From positions 1 through 42,162 of the forward strand of contig NCHN01000023.1 in assembly GCA_002281875.1 (NCBI GenBank): 42,162 bases of DNA. Reading direction: 5' to 3'. This DNA is from Sphingobacteriia bacterium 24-36-13. GTDB lineage: Bacteria > Bacteroidota > Bacteroidia > Chitinophagales > Chitinophagaceae. Below are positions 1-8,464 of this stretch, in pieces. The notes below the pieces were generated by a model. The model had not been told where the DNA came from. It saw only the letters and a program-made list of their open reading frames with translations, and did no database searches. A program made the position numbers and the translations under genes. Position 1 is the first letter of the stretch; each line of letters opens with the position of its first letter.

Positions 1-10
1 TTTGTTTATC

Positions 11-36
11 AACTGAGCCCTTTTGGCTGTTTTTTT
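11..36 (+). terminator. Possible intrinsic terminator of an upstream gene outside the window
   Basis: AGCC at 16-19 can pair with GGCT at 25-28, with AAC/GTT flanks after a 2-nt bulge, and a run of seven T follows at 30-36. The stem is short, so this is tentative. It would end a gene lying to the left of the window. Confidence 0.35.
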
Positions 37-100
37 AGTAAATTTCTATTAAATCAATAGGTTATTAATATTGTTTTACTATTAACTTATTGTAATTTAA

Positions 101-108
101 TATCTTTG
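101..108 (+). promoter_or_regulatory. Bacteroidota-type -7 promoter element (TATCTTTG)
   Basis: TATCTTTG matches the Bacteroidota sigma-ABfr consensus TAnnTTTG exactly and lies about 95 bases upstream of the serine palmitoyltransferase start. A TTG at 71-73 is rather far for the -33 element (27-nt spacer), so only the -7 match is strong. Confidence 0.45.
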
Positions 109-203
109 CAAATGTTTCAGCCTGAATAAATAATAAAATTCAGCAGATTTTTTTGCTACCGAAACCTGCGTTTCAGTTCAAAATTGTCAAAATTGTATAT
201 AGA

Positions 204-1412
204 ATGATTCAAGAGAGTTTACTGGAAAAAATTAGAAGTTTTACTACCCCCGACGAATTAAAAAGCGCAGGTATTTATCCTTATTTCCGTGCAATTGAAA
301 AAAACAATGACACTGAAGTAATGATTGGTGGCAATAAGGTATTGATGTTTGGTTCCAATAGTTATATGGGGCTTACCAACCATCCTGAAGTATTAAAAGC
401 AGCCAAAGACGCGATTGATCAATACGGCAGCAGCTGTTCGGGATCTCGTTTCTTGAATGGTACTTCTAATTTACACGTTGAGTTAGAAGACGCTTTAGCC
501 AAACATATTGGCAAAGAAGCCGCACTTACATTCACCACCGGATTTCAAACTAATTTAGGCGCTGTTTCTGCTATTACAGGTAGAAATGGAGTAATTATAT
601 TAGATGAATTAGATCATGCATCTATTATTGAAGGAGCACGTTTGTCTTTTTCTAAAGTGCTTAAATATGCACATAATAATATGCAAGACCTTGAGCAAAA
701 GCTCAGAACTGTTCCTTTAGATACCATTAAAATGATTGTGGTTGACGGTATTTTTAGCATGGAAGGAGACATTTGTAAATTGCCTGAAATTGTTGCTTTA
801 GCAAAGAAATACCAGTCATTGGTAATGGTTGATGATGCCCATTCTTTAGGAGTCTTGGGTAAGTTGGGTAAAGGAACGGCAGATCATTTTGGATTAACCA
901 ACGAGGTAGACTTAATTGTTGGAACTTTTAGTAAATCGTTGGCTTCATTAGGTGGATATGTTGCTGGAAGCAAAGAAATGATCAACTTTTTAAAGCATAC
1001 TGCACGTCCAATGATTTTTAGTGCAAGTACTCCTCCTTCTGCAACTGCTTCTGCATTAGCTGCTTTAAGAATTATACAGCGCGAACCAGAAAGATTAGAG
1101 GCGCTTTGGAAGAACACTGCTTACATGGTGAATGCATTACAAGAACTTGGTTTTGAAATGGGTGCTTCAGAAACGCCCATCATTCCAATATATATAAGAG
1201 ATAATTTCCTCACTTTTAAATTTACACAGCGTCTTTTTGAAGAAGGTGTTTTTGTAAATCCGGTAGTATCCCCTGCTGTTAAAAGTGATTCATCGCTTAT
1301 TAGAATGTCTATCATGGCCACACATACGAAAGAGCAATTAGATACTGCATTAGAAAAATTGCAGTTGGTTGCTAATGAGCTAAATATAGCTAGACACGTA
1401 TCTGTAGCATAA
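204..1412 (+). CDS. spt: Serine palmitoyltransferase (PLP-dependent alpha-oxoamine synthase)
   Basis: It condenses L-serine with a long-chain acyl-CoA to 3-ketosphinganine, the first step of bacterial sphingolipid synthesis, in the cytosol or at the inner membrane. The 402-residue length and full alpha-oxoamine synthase fold are visible: the PLP-stacking His138 (DELDHAS), the VDDAHS motif with Asp210 and His213, and the Schiff-base Lys244 in GTFSKSLASLGG. The GTFSKSLASLGG stretch is characteristic of serine palmitoyltransferase rather than BioF or Kbl. I chose the ATG at 204; an in-frame TTG at 153 would add 17 residues unlike the family. It is followed 13 bases later by the GNAT-like gene and then by an epimerase-like reductase, the expected ceramide pathway partners, so the family assignment and the context agree. 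Confidence 0.92.
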   Translation: MIQESLLEKIRSFTTPDELKSAGIYPYFRAIEKNNDTEVMIGGNKVLMFGSNSYMGLTNHPEVLKAAKDAIDQYGSSCSGSRFLNGTSNLHVELEDALAKHIGKEAALTFTTGFQTNLGAVSAITGRNGVIILDELDHASIIEGARLSFSKVLKYAHNNMQDLEQKLRTVPLDTIKMIVVDGIFSMEGDICKLPEIVALAKKYQSLVMVDDAHSLGVLGKLGKGTADHFGLTNEVDLIVGTFSKSLASLGGYVAGSKEMINFLKHTARPMIFSASTPPSATASALAALRIIQREPERLEALWKNTAYMVNALQELGFEMGASETPIIPIYIRDNFLTFKFTQRLFEEGVFVNPVVSPAVKSDSSLIRMSIMATHTKEQLDTALEKLQLVANELNIARHVSVA

Positions 1413-1425
1413 TACCGCTTCCATT

Positions 1426-2547
1426 ATGGATATTACCATTCAAGAAGTAACTGGTAAAAAGCTGATGAATGCTTTTCTAGACTTTCCGTATGCGTTGTAT
1501 AAAAACAACCCTTACAATATTCCGAAGCTTAGATTTGATGAGGCAGCTACGCTCAACCCAAAAAAAAATCCAGCTTTTGATTTTTGTGAAGCCCGTTATT
1601 GGTTGGCTTTTCAAAATGGAGTGGTAGTAGGTAGGGTTGCCGCCATTTACAATAAAAAATATGTAGAGCGTTGGAAGAATAATTATTTGCGTTTTGGATG
1701 GATTGATTTTATAGAAGACTTCCAAGTGGCCAATGCATTAGTAAATCAAGTAGAAAATTGGGCGAAGGAATTAGGTTGCACTGCTGTTCATGGTCCTTTG
1801 GGTTTTACCGATTTAGATTATGAAGGCATGCTGGTAGAGGGTTTTGAGGAGAGAGGTACGATGGCTACTATTTATAATTATCCTTACTATCCAACATTCA
1901 TGGAACAGTTAGGTTATGGTAAAGCTGTTGATTGGCTTGAGTATCGCATTCATGTTCCTAAAGAATTACCTGAAAATATTTTAAAAATTGCCAATCTGGT
2001 AGAGCGCAGATTTAAGTTGCATGTGGTTCCAATGAAATCTACCAAAGATTTAAAGCCTTATGCAAAAGAAGTATTTCAATTGGTGAATGAAACCTATGCC
2101 GAATTATATGGTGTAGTAGAATTATCTCAACGCCAAATTGATTATTACGTAAAAATGTATTTCTCTATGATTAGGGTAGATTTTATTACCCTAATTGCCA
2201 ATGAGCAAAATAAATTAGTGGGCTTTGGAATTTCAATGCCCTCTTTATCTAAAGCATTACAAAAAGCAAATGGATCATTGTTCCCTTTTGGATTTATTCA
2301 TTTGCTAACAGCCCTTAAGAAAAATGATGAAGTAGACTTATTATTAATTGGAATTGATAAAAGTTTACAAGGTAAAGGCGTAAACGCAATTGTATTAAGA
2401 GAGTTCAATAAGAACTATGCAAAAGCTGGAATTGTTTTTGCAGAAAGTAATCCTGAACTTGAAGAAAATACCAAAGTGCAAAGTACCTGGCAGCATTTTG
2501 ATGCAAGACAACATAAGCGCAGACGTTGTTTTATTAAGCAACTATAA
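1426..2547 (+). CDS. GNAT-fold acyltransferase, candidate bacterial ceramide synthase (bCerS-like)
   Basis: This is a cytosolic protein of 373 residues with a GNAT-like C-terminal half. An acyl-CoA-binding loop of the QGKG type is visible at residues 315-318 (ISLQGKG-like context after LLLIGID). Known biology: in Caulobacter a GNAT-family protein, bCerS, N-acylates the long-chain base during ceramide synthesis and works with Spt and CerR. Inference: being second in a tight operon between spt and a CerR-like reductase, this gene probably does the same. The N-terminal half (INxPKLRFDE, YLRFGWIDF, HGPLGFTDLDYEG) resembles the conserved family often annotated simply as a hypothetical or N-acetyltransferase protein beside Bacteroidota spt genes. 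A different acyl acceptor cannot be excluded. Confidence 0.7.
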   Translation: MDITIQEVTGKKLMNAFLDFPYALYKNNPYNIPKLRFDEAATLNPKKNPAFDFCEARYWLAFQNGVVVGRVAAIYNKKYVERWKNNYLRFGWIDFIEDFQVANALVNQVENWAKELGCTAVHGPLGFTDLDYEGMLVEGFEERGTMATIYNYPYYPTFMEQLGYGKAVDWLEYRIHVPKELPENILKIANLVERRFKLHVVPMKSTKDLKPYAKEVFQLVNETYAELYGVVELSQRQIDYYVKMYFSMIRVDFITLIANEQNKLVGFGISMPSLSKALQKANGSLFPFGFIHLLTALKKNDEVDLLLIGIDKSLQGKGVNAIVLREFNKNYAKAGIVFAESNPELEENTKVQSTWQHFDARQHKRRRCFIKQL

Positions 2548-2558
2548 CCAGCAGTTTA

Positions 2559-3560
2559 ATGAAAAATATACTGATAACAGGTGCCAGCGGATTCATTGGT
2601 AGCTTTTTAGTGGAAGAAGCTTTAAAGAGAGGCTATAGAACTTTTGCTGGTATAAGGTCTTCAAGTAGTAAAGGATATTTAAATCATCCCGATTTGCATT
2701 TGTTCGAAATGGATTTTTCGAATCAAGATAAATTGCAAAATCAACTACTTAAAAACGCAGAAGCATTTGGCCCCTTTGATGTGGTGGTACATGCTGCAGG
2801 ACTCACCAAGAGCAGGGTTTTAGAAGAATATTATACAGTCAACTTACACAATACCGAAAGACTGGTTGACGCATTGATACAGCTAGAAATGGTTCCTGAA
2901 CGGTTTGTTTTTTTAAGCAGCCTTGCTTCTTATGGTCCTGGCCAAGGCAAAACTCCTGTTGCAGAATCCAATATTCAAGCACCTATTACGGCATATGGAA
3001 AAAGTAAATTGGCTGCAGAGCAAATGCTGGCAACCAAAAATCAATTCCCTTTTGTTATTGTTCACCCAACAACCGTATATGGTCCTAGAGAAAAAGACTT
3101 ATTGGTTTTAATTCAGTCTTTAAATAAACACTTAGAGTTGTACATTGGTAATACCGAACAGCAACTCAGCTTTATTCATGTGAACGATGTTTGTAAAGCT
3201 GTTTTTTTGAGCATTGATCAACCCATTATAGCGCAAAATATTCTACTAAGTGATACCGCTAATTATACTGCAAAGGAGTTTAACAATATGGTTAAAGTGG
3301 TACTAGGTAAAAAAACACTCCCTATTGTGGTACCTGTTCCCATAGCAAAAGCAGCGGCTCAAGTGAGTGAGTGGGTGGGTAATTTAAGGGGAGTAACGCC
3401 TGTTCTAAATAAGGAACGGTTGAAAGAATTCCAGGCACCCAACTGGGGAGTGGATGCAACTGTGCTAAAGCAACTGGGTTTTACACCAGATTACCCCTTG
3501 CAAAAAGGGTTGGTACACACAATTGAATGGTATAAAAAAAATGGATGGTTAAAGGCTTGA
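2559..3560 (+). CDS. NAD(P)-dependent epimerase/dehydratase family reductase, CerR-like
   Basis: This is an extended short-chain dehydrogenase of 333 residues. The nucleotide-binding GxxGxxG is at residues 8-14 (GASGFIG) and the catalytic Tyr146-xxx-Lys150 is in AYGKSK, with SSLASYG supplying the upstream Ser. Members of this family reduce or epimerise nucleotide sugars, but in sphingolipid gene sets the equivalent enzyme (CerR in Caulobacter) reduces the 3-keto group of the sphingoid intermediate. The gene starts 11 bases after the GNAT-like gene, so a three-gene operon is likely. The reductase role is inferred from this context; the SDR fold is directly visible. A nucleotide-sugar epimerase is the alternative. 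Confidence 0.75.
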   Translation: MKNILITGASGFIGSFLVEEALKRGYRTFAGIRSSSSKGYLNHPDLHLFEMDFSNQDKLQNQLLKNAEAFGPFDVVVHAAGLTKSRVLEEYYTVNLHNTERLVDALIQLEMVPERFVFLSSLASYGPGQGKTPVAESNIQAPITAYGKSKLAAEQMLATKNQFPFVIVHPTTVYGPREKDLLVLIQSLNKHLELYIGNTEQQLSFIHVNDVCKAVFLSIDQPIIAQNILLSDTANYTAKEFNNMVKVVLGKKTLPIVVPVPIAKAAAQVSEWVGNLRGVTPVLNKERLKEFQAPNWGVDATVLKQLGFTPDYPLQKGLVHTIEWYKKNGWLKA

Positions 3561-3588
3561 TAAAATTTGACTAAAATTTACTTCCCTT

Positions 3589-3639
3589 ACAACGTATAGT
3601 TGTTTTACCCTAAATTTACGCATACAACCATAGGTTGTA
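3589..3639. promoter_or_regulatory. Two palindromes around a promoter-like element upstream of the carbonic anhydrase unit
   Basis: ACAAC-GTATA-GTTGT (3589-3603) and TACAACC-ATA-GGTTGTA (3623-3639) are both perfect inverted repeats with the same ACAAC/GTTGT arms. They flank TAAATTTA at 3611-3618, which is one base off the TAnnTTTG promoter element. The second lies only 4 bases before the start of the small exported protein. The arrangement resembles a two-site operator, and the arms resemble BlaI/CopY-type operators, but no matching regulator is in the window. Confidence 0.45.
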
Positions 3640-3643
3640 AACT

Positions 3644-4009
3644 ATGCGTAAACCAACCCAGATACATACTATTCTAAATAAGCTGAATGCTGCATTTTTT
3701 GTATTGGCATTGGTATGGCTTACAGTAAGCACGCCATTTATTATGGCAAATCAATTTAATCAAGATCATTTAACCAATATAGAATCACCAATCGACAACA
3801 GTGGTGAAGAGGAAACGGCCAATCCTTTAAATAGTAGCTCCGAAGAAAAGCCGCACAATTGCAACAGTTTATTGGAAGAATATTTACACCACACTGCTTC
3901 TCTAATAACTATCAGTTATACTACTGTATCACACTGTATAGGTTTACACGCCAATAGCTATCATGCATATCATGGTGAACTCTTAGTACCCCCTCCAAAC
4001 AAAGCATAG
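3644..4009 (+). CDS. Small exported or membrane-anchored protein of unknown function
   Basis: I do not recognise this 121-residue protein as a named family. A hydrophobic segment at about residues 15-35 (AAFFVLALVWLTVSTPFIM) looks like a signal peptide or anchor. It is followed by an acidic, Ser/Asn-rich stretch (residues 40-70), two cysteines (in PHNCNS and SHCIGL) and a His-rich C-terminus ending HGELLVPPPNKA. It lies 83 bases upstream of the carbonic anhydrase start on the same strand and directly after an operator-like palindrome pair, so it is probably co-transcribed with the carbonic anhydrase and SulP genes. The His/Cys residues could bind metal, but this is speculation. Confidence 0.6.
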   Translation: MRKPTQIHTILNKLNAAFFVLALVWLTVSTPFIMANQFNQDHLTNIESPIDNSGEEETANPLNSSSEEKPHNCNSLLEEYLHHTASLITISYTTVSHCIGLHANSYHAYHGELLVPPPNKA

Positions 4010-4092
4010 TTTAACGCAGAAGATTCATTTTACCCTTTTTGTTGAACAAGTTGTTAATGCCCGTCTTGAGCATTAACCTGAATAATTTAATT

Positions 4093-4752
4093 ATGAGAAA
4101 ACATTCTAAAGAATACTTAGAAACCCTAACTCCCGCTAAAGCATATGAATTATTAGTAGAAGGGAACAATCGATTTGTAAATAATTTAAGTAAAGACCAT
4201 GATCATTTAGAAATGATTAATGAAACCCGCGAAGGTCAATTTCCATTTGGCGTTGTATTGAGTTGTATGGATTCAAGAACTTCTGTTGAATTAATTTTTG
4301 ATCAAGGTTTAGGAGATTTATTCAGTATCCGCGTAGCAGGAAATATTGTAAACGACAGTATTTTAGGCAGCCTGGAATATGCAGTCAAATATGTGGGTTC
4401 AAAAGTATTAGTAGTGCTGGGGCATACTGCCTGCGGTGCCATTAAAAGCGCCCAAGCAGATGTTAAAGATGGTCATATCACTGGTTTGTTGAGTGCCATT
4501 AAACCCGCAATTAGTAAAGCCATGTTGAAAAGCAAAGACCAACATTGTTTTAAAGACAATGTAGCTTATGCCAATGTAGAGAATAGCATGGAAGAAATAT
4601 TACATAGAAGCGAAATTATTAAAGACTACTTTTCTAGGGGCGAAATTGGAATTGTGGGTGCTATGTATAATGTAGAAACCGGAGAAGTAGACTTCTTTAA
4701 AAACTTAACAACACAACCAGTTCAAAAGAAACAATTAACAGAAGCAGTATAA
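4093..4752 (+). CDS. Beta-class carbonic anhydrase
   Basis: This cytosolic zinc enzyme interconverts CO2 and bicarbonate. The 219-residue protein has the complete beta-class signature: Cys58, Asp60 and Arg62 in SCMDSR, and His111 and Cys114 in GHTACGA. Those are the three zinc ligands plus the Asp/Arg dyad. The ATG at 4093 was chosen; an upstream in-frame TTG at 4039 would add 18 residues with no family resemblance. It is 4 bases from the SulP transporter gene, so the two are translationally close and probably operonic. The pairing suggests that bicarbonate brought in or expelled by SulP is equilibrated with CO2. Confidence 0.93.
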   Translation: MRKHSKEYLETLTPAKAYELLVEGNNRFVNNLSKDHDHLEMINETREGQFPFGVVLSCMDSRTSVELIFDQGLGDLFSIRVAGNIVNDSILGSLEYAVKYVGSKVLVVLGHTACGAIKSAQADVKDGHITGLLSAIKPAISKAMLKSKDQHCFKDNVAYANVENSMEEILHRSEIIKDYFSRGEIGIVGAMYNVETGEVDFFKNLTTQPVQKKQLTEAV

Positions 4753-4756
4753 GATT

Positions 4757-6331
4757 ATGAAACTTTCTACTAAGTATTTTAAGGCAGACATGCTTGCAGG
4801 AATGGTAGTGTTTTTAGTAGCATTACCCCTATGTTTAGGAATTGCAGTAGCCAGTGGTGCACCCCCTTTTGCAGGAATAATTTCTGGTATAGTTGGGGGC
4901 ATTGCAGTAGGTTATTTGAGTAATTCTAATGTAAGCGTTTCAGGACCTGCAGCTGGATTAATTGCCATTATTTTAGTAGCGGTAACCGAAATGGGGTATC
5001 AAACATTTTTATGTTCTGTAGTAATTGCGGGAGCAATTCAGTTGGCATTAGGATTAGCTAAAGCAGGAGGAATTTCAAGTTACTTCCCTACTAGTGTTAT
5101 TGAAGGTATGCTAGTTGCTATTGGTATTATCATTATTAAGAAAGAGATTCCACATGCAATTGGATATGACTTGGAACATGAAGGTGATTTTTATTCGTAT
5201 CAATTAATAGAAGCGGACAAAGGATTTTTTACAGAGTTGATACACGCTTTTAATTTTGCACATACAGGTGCAATTATAATAGCTGCAGTATCTATTGCAA
5301 TAATTATTGCGTTCAACAAAGTGCCAGCACTTAAAAAATTAAAAGCAGTTCCTGGTGCATTGGTAGCTGTTCTAGCAGGTATTTTGTTGAATGAACTTTT
5401 TGCAGCAACTAATCCAACTTTAGAAATAAAGAATGAGCACTTAGTAGTATTGCCTATTGCAACTTCTTTTAATGAGTTCACTAGTCAGTTTACAGCACCT
5501 AGTTTACAAGGTTTTCTAAATGTGAAAGCTTGGACAGTTGGTGTAACCATTGCCATTGTAGCCAGTATTGAAACCTTACTATGTTTAGAAGCGGGTGATA
5601 AAATGGACCCATTGAAAAGATTCTCAAGTGCCAATAAAGAATTAACTGCACAGGGTATTGGAAATATAATGTCTGGATTTTTAGGAGGAATACCAATGAC
5701 TTCGGTAATTGTGAGAACCTCTGCCAATATAAACGCAGGCGCAAAAACCAAGTTAGCTGCCATTGCACACGGTGTTTTTTTATTGGTAGCTATATTGGCC
5801 ATACCCGGACTTTTAAACAAAATACCAATGGCCAGCTTAGCCGCTATTTTAATTATGATTGGGTTAAAGCTAGCGAGCGTTAAGACCTTTAAGCATATGT
5901 GGCATAATGGTGCACAGCAGTTTGTTCCATTTATTGTAACTGTGATTGCAGTGGTATTTACCGACTTGTTAAAAGGAGTAGGAATAGGCTTAGTAGTAAG
6001 TATTTATTTTATTTTAAAAGGGAATATGAAATTGGCCTATTTCTTTAGAAAGGAAAAGCACCATACTGGAGAAACCATACATATTGAATTGGCTCAAGAA
6101 GTTTCTTTTTTAAATAAAGCTGCCATTAAGCAAACATTAGCACATTTACCCCAAAATTGCACCGTTATTATTAATGCGGCCAACACGGTATACATTGATT
6201 ATGATGTGCTAGAAATGATTAAAGACTTTATGAATTTTGGTTCAAAAGATAAAAATATATCAGTGGTATTAAAAGAGTTTAAGGAAGAATACAAAATGCA
6301 AGATTATGCAAATAATCATGTAACCAACTAA
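4757..6331 (+). CDS. SulP-family inorganic anion transporter with C-terminal STAS domain
   Basis: This is an integral inner-membrane transporter of 524 residues. The conserved SulP start (DMLAGMVVFLVALPLCLGIA) is at residues 10-30 and the SVSGPAAGL anion-site motif at about residue 60. About 10-14 hydrophobic segments follow, to residue 425. A STAS-like cytosolic domain occupies roughly 435-520 (ELAQEVSFLN, then VIINAANTVYIDYD). SulP proteins carry sulfate, bicarbonate or other anions. The adjacent beta carbonic anhydrase points to bicarbonate, as in BicA-type systems, but substrate cannot be read from sequence. Its stop overlaps by 4 bases the stop of the convergent epimerase gene, and its terminator lies inside that gene. 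Confidence 0.9.
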   Translation: MKLSTKYFKADMLAGMVVFLVALPLCLGIAVASGAPPFAGIISGIVGGIAVGYLSNSNVSVSGPAAGLIAIILVAVTEMGYQTFLCSVVIAGAIQLALGLAKAGGISSYFPTSVIEGMLVAIGIIIIKKEIPHAIGYDLEHEGDFYSYQLIEADKGFFTELIHAFNFAHTGAIIIAAVSIAIIIAFNKVPALKKLKAVPGALVAVLAGILLNELFAATNPTLEIKNEHLVVLPIATSFNEFTSQFTAPSLQGFLNVKAWTVGVTIAIVASIETLLCLEAGDKMDPLKRFSSANKELTAQGIGNIMSGFLGGIPMTSVIVRTSANINAGAKTKLAAIAHGVFLLVAILAIPGLLNKIPMASLAAILIMIGLKLASVKTFKHMWHNGAQQFVPFIVTVIAVVFTDLLKGVGIGLVVSIYFILKGNMKLAYFFRKEKHHTGETIHIELAQEVSFLNKAAIKQTLAHLPQNCTVIINAANTVYIDYDVLEMIKDFMNFGSKDKNISVVLKEFKEEYKMQDYANNHVTN

Positions 6332-7395
6332 ATCCATTCATAACCAAATCCGGGTTGTTGATTAATCATCATCAACCCGTTTTTTATTTCAAAACCTCCT
6401 TTCACTAAATCTTCTGCTAAATCAAAACTTCCATCTAAATCTAGGTACTGTGTATGCGGACAACTATAAGCAATATGCAAAGCAGCAGTAATACTAATAA
6501 TGCTCTCATCATTGCAGCCCCAAAATAATTGTATACCAGCTGGCTTAGCTATTCCTGCAATTTCTCTAGCACCCAATAGTCCTCCACATTTCATCAATTT
6601 AATATTATAAATACCAAATGGATGGTTTACGGTGGCTAAATCTAAAGCTGCTTTTGCATGATGAAGCGATTCGTCAGCTGCTAGTTTTTTTCTTTTGGCT
6701 TGATCTAGCAATAACAAATCGGTTTCTTTACCAACAGGAAGCGGCTGTTCAATTAATTCAAGACCGGTGTGTTGGGTTGCATTAATAAACCTGGTTAGTT
6801 TGCTTAATGTATAGCCTTGGTTGGCGTCTACTCTTATGCTGATTTGATTGCCGTATTTTTCATTTAATAATAATATTCTTTCAATATCTTCTTCTACGTC
6901 TAATCCGGTCTTAATTTTAAAAATATTGAATCCTTGAGAAAAATATTCAGCAGCTTCTGCCAAAGTTTCTACCCTATTTTTAATTCCGATAGTTACTGAA
7001 GTTTTAAGTGGTCCTGATTGTATCCCATAAAAATCGGCAATTGATATTCCTGCCCATTTTCCAAAAGCATCATGTAATGCAATATCTAAAGCAGCTTGTG
7101 TTCCAGGTAAATGGGGAAAATGTTTTTGAACTTCAGCAATAATTTTTTGAAAACTTCTTATATCTCTACCTACTAATTGTTGAACAATATCAGATTCTAG
7201 ATTAGCCAATGTTTGGATAGGACTTTCACCAACAACGTCTTCAGCAGGACTAGCTGAACCAATTCCAACCGCACCATTGGCTAATTGTATTTCGGTAAAT
7301 ACAATGGAAACATCTGAGTAGGTATTGTATGCAATAGTATAGGGCTTTTTTAAAGCCATATGTTTGATGAATGAACGAATAGCAACAATTTTCAT
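6328..7395 (-). CDS. Enolase-superfamily epimerase: L-Ala-D/L-Glu epimerase or N-acetyl-D-Glu racemase (DgcA-like)
   Basis: This is a 355-residue muconate-lactonising subgroup enzyme. Catalytic Lys160 and Lys162 (FKIK), metal ligands Asp190 (RVDANQ), Glu216 (LIEQPLP) and Asp241 (AADES), and Lys266/Lys269 (NIKLMKCGG) are all present. DLD at 319-321 matches the DxD that in Ala-Glu epimerases contacts the dipeptide ammonium group, which favours murein-dipeptide epimerisation. However, the partner DUF1611 gene 11 bases upstream matches the DgcN-DgcA D-glutamate pathway, in which DgcA racemises N-acetyl-D-glutamate. Both readings fit a cytosolic enzyme acting on D-Glu-containing compounds. It is last in a three-gene minus-strand operon. 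Confidence 0.85.
   Translation of the reverse strand: MKIVAIRSFIKHMALKKPYTIAYNTYSDVSIVFTEIQLANGAVGIGSASPAEDVVGESPIQTLANLESDIVQQLVGRDIRSFQKIIAEVQKHFPHLPGTQAALDIALHDAFGKWAGISIADFYGIQSGPLKTSVTIGIKNRVETLAEAAEYFSQGFNIFKIKTGLDVEEDIERILLLNEKYGNQISIRVDANQGYTLSKLTRFINATQHTGLELIEQPLPVGKETDLLLLDQAKRKKLAADESLHHAKAALDLATVNHPFGIYNIKLMKCGGLLGAREIAGIAKPAGIQLFWGCNDESIISITAALHIAYSCPHTQYLDLDGSFDLAEDLVKGGFEIKNGLMMINQQPGFGYEWI
6351..6385 (+). terminator. Rho-independent terminator of the carbonic anhydrase-SulP operon
   Basis: CGGGTTGTTGAT (6351-6362) pairs with ATCATCAACCCG (6368-6379) over 12 positions with one T-T mismatch and a 5-nt loop. Six T follow at 6380-6385. It is oriented for plus-strand transcripts and begins 20 bases past the SulP stop, inside the 3' coding end of the convergent epimerase gene. 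Confidence 0.8.
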
Positions 7396-7406
7396 GTCTT
7401 CTATAT

Positions 7407-8456
7407 TTATTGCAATAAAGATTTTAAAACAGGTATCAATGGAGCTACTCCTTTTTGAATGGGCAGTAAAACAGGAATATTTAATGACGATTCCATAGAA
7501 GCTTGAATGGCAAAGGCTTCCTCATTACTACAGCCTTCTGTGTTCATGGCTAAGGCAATTACTTTAGAACCAAACTGTTCAATAATGGCTATCTCAGATT
7601 CAACACTAGGTATTTTCCCCCAATGTTCTTCGTTGTCAAAATATATTCTCTTTGGCGCAAAAACTAGAACCACCTTTTTTGCGTTTCCGGAAATCAATAG
7701 CTCTAATCCACAAGGGCCACTTGGGTTTCTTAATGCCGACTGCCCTTCTAAAAAAATGATGTCTGGGTTAACTTCTCTATTACAACTAAGTATAGCGTTT
7801 TCTAATTCTCCTGAAACGAAATCGTTTAAAGTAGAATCAAATACAAATCCATATTTGCTCCCTTGTAACCAACCGGTTTGTCCTGTATAAATCATTTCTG
7901 CTTTAATGTTTTCTTTTGCACAAGCTTGCATCAGCATTCTAGCAGTAGTTCTTTTACCCATTGCACAATCCATCCCAATTACTGCTACAATAGGTGTTTT
8001 AATGTTGAAAATATCACCTGTAAAAAAATGTAGGTCTTCTCTTTTTTTAGGCTTTCTAATATCGATTAGTGTACTATTATTTTTCTGTGCCAGTTCAACT
8101 AAATCTGAATGGTCGTTTAAATAATCGTGTAATCCATTTACAATAGAAAGCCCTTTGCTAATTGCTTCTTTAATAATGACCAACATTTCTACTGGTAATT
8201 TGCCACCTACGGTTGCTACGCCAATGATTAATGTATCAGCATCTTGAATAGTAAATAATGCAGCTGCTAAGTTTGCAAAAACAGGAATATTTCTGTGTAT
8301 ACCATCTAGCAATTCACCAGCATCTTTATTGTCAGTATGGGTATTGTCAATAATTCCGGCAATTAAAAATCGTTCAGAACCTCTTACCAAACCGTGTGCA
8401 GTTTTTGCATCTGAAGTTTGGTATAATCCATTCGTTAAAACCAATGCTTTTTTCAT
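7407..8456 (-). CDS. DUF1611 P-loop protein, candidate D-glutamate N-acetyltransferase (DgcN-like)
   Basis: The 349 residues show an N-terminal Rossmann-like half (KTAHGLVRG at 18-26, then LIAGIID) and a C-terminal P-loop half with GMDCAMGKRT at 161-170 (Lys168). This is the DUF1611 architecture. Members have been described as DgcN, which acetylates D-glutamate to N-acetyl-D-glutamate before racemisation by DgcA. Here the gene sits between an exported D-aminoacylase (8 bases upstream) and a DgcA-like epimerase (11 bases downstream). The D-glutamate role is inferred from this synteny. Older annotation of the family as an epimerase/dehydratase has no support in the visible motifs. Confidence 0.8.
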   Translation of the reverse strand: MKKALVLTNGLYQTSDAKTAHGLVRGSERFLIAGIIDNTHTDNKDAGELLDGIHRNIPVFANLAAALFTIQDADTLIIGVATVGGKLPVEMLVIIKEAISKGLSIVNGLHDYLNDHSDLVELAQKNNSTLIDIRKPKKREDLHFFTGDIFNIKTPIVAVIGMDCAMGKRTTARMLMQACAKENIKAEMIYTGQTGWLQGSKYGFVFDSTLNDFVSGELENAILSCNREVNPDIIFLEGQSALRNPSGPCGLELLISGNAKKVVLVFAPKRIYFDNEEHWGKIPSVESEIAIIEQFGSKVIALAMNTEGCSNEEAFAIQASMESSLNIPVLLPIQKGVAPLIPVLKSLLQ

Positions 8457-8464
8457 CTTCTTTG

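Noticed and set aside
153-203. TTG start giving a longer serine palmitoyltransferase
   Set aside because: The extra 17 residues do not resemble the family, and an ATG at 204 gives the normal length.
884-1321. Antisense open frames inside the serine palmitoyltransferase gene
   Set aside because: They are frame shadows of a well-conserved enzyme gene, with no domain resemblance or separate ribosome-binding context.
5200-5820. Antisense open frames inside the SulP gene
   Set aside because: The composition reflects reversed hydrophobic codons, and the plus-strand frame has full SulP motifs.
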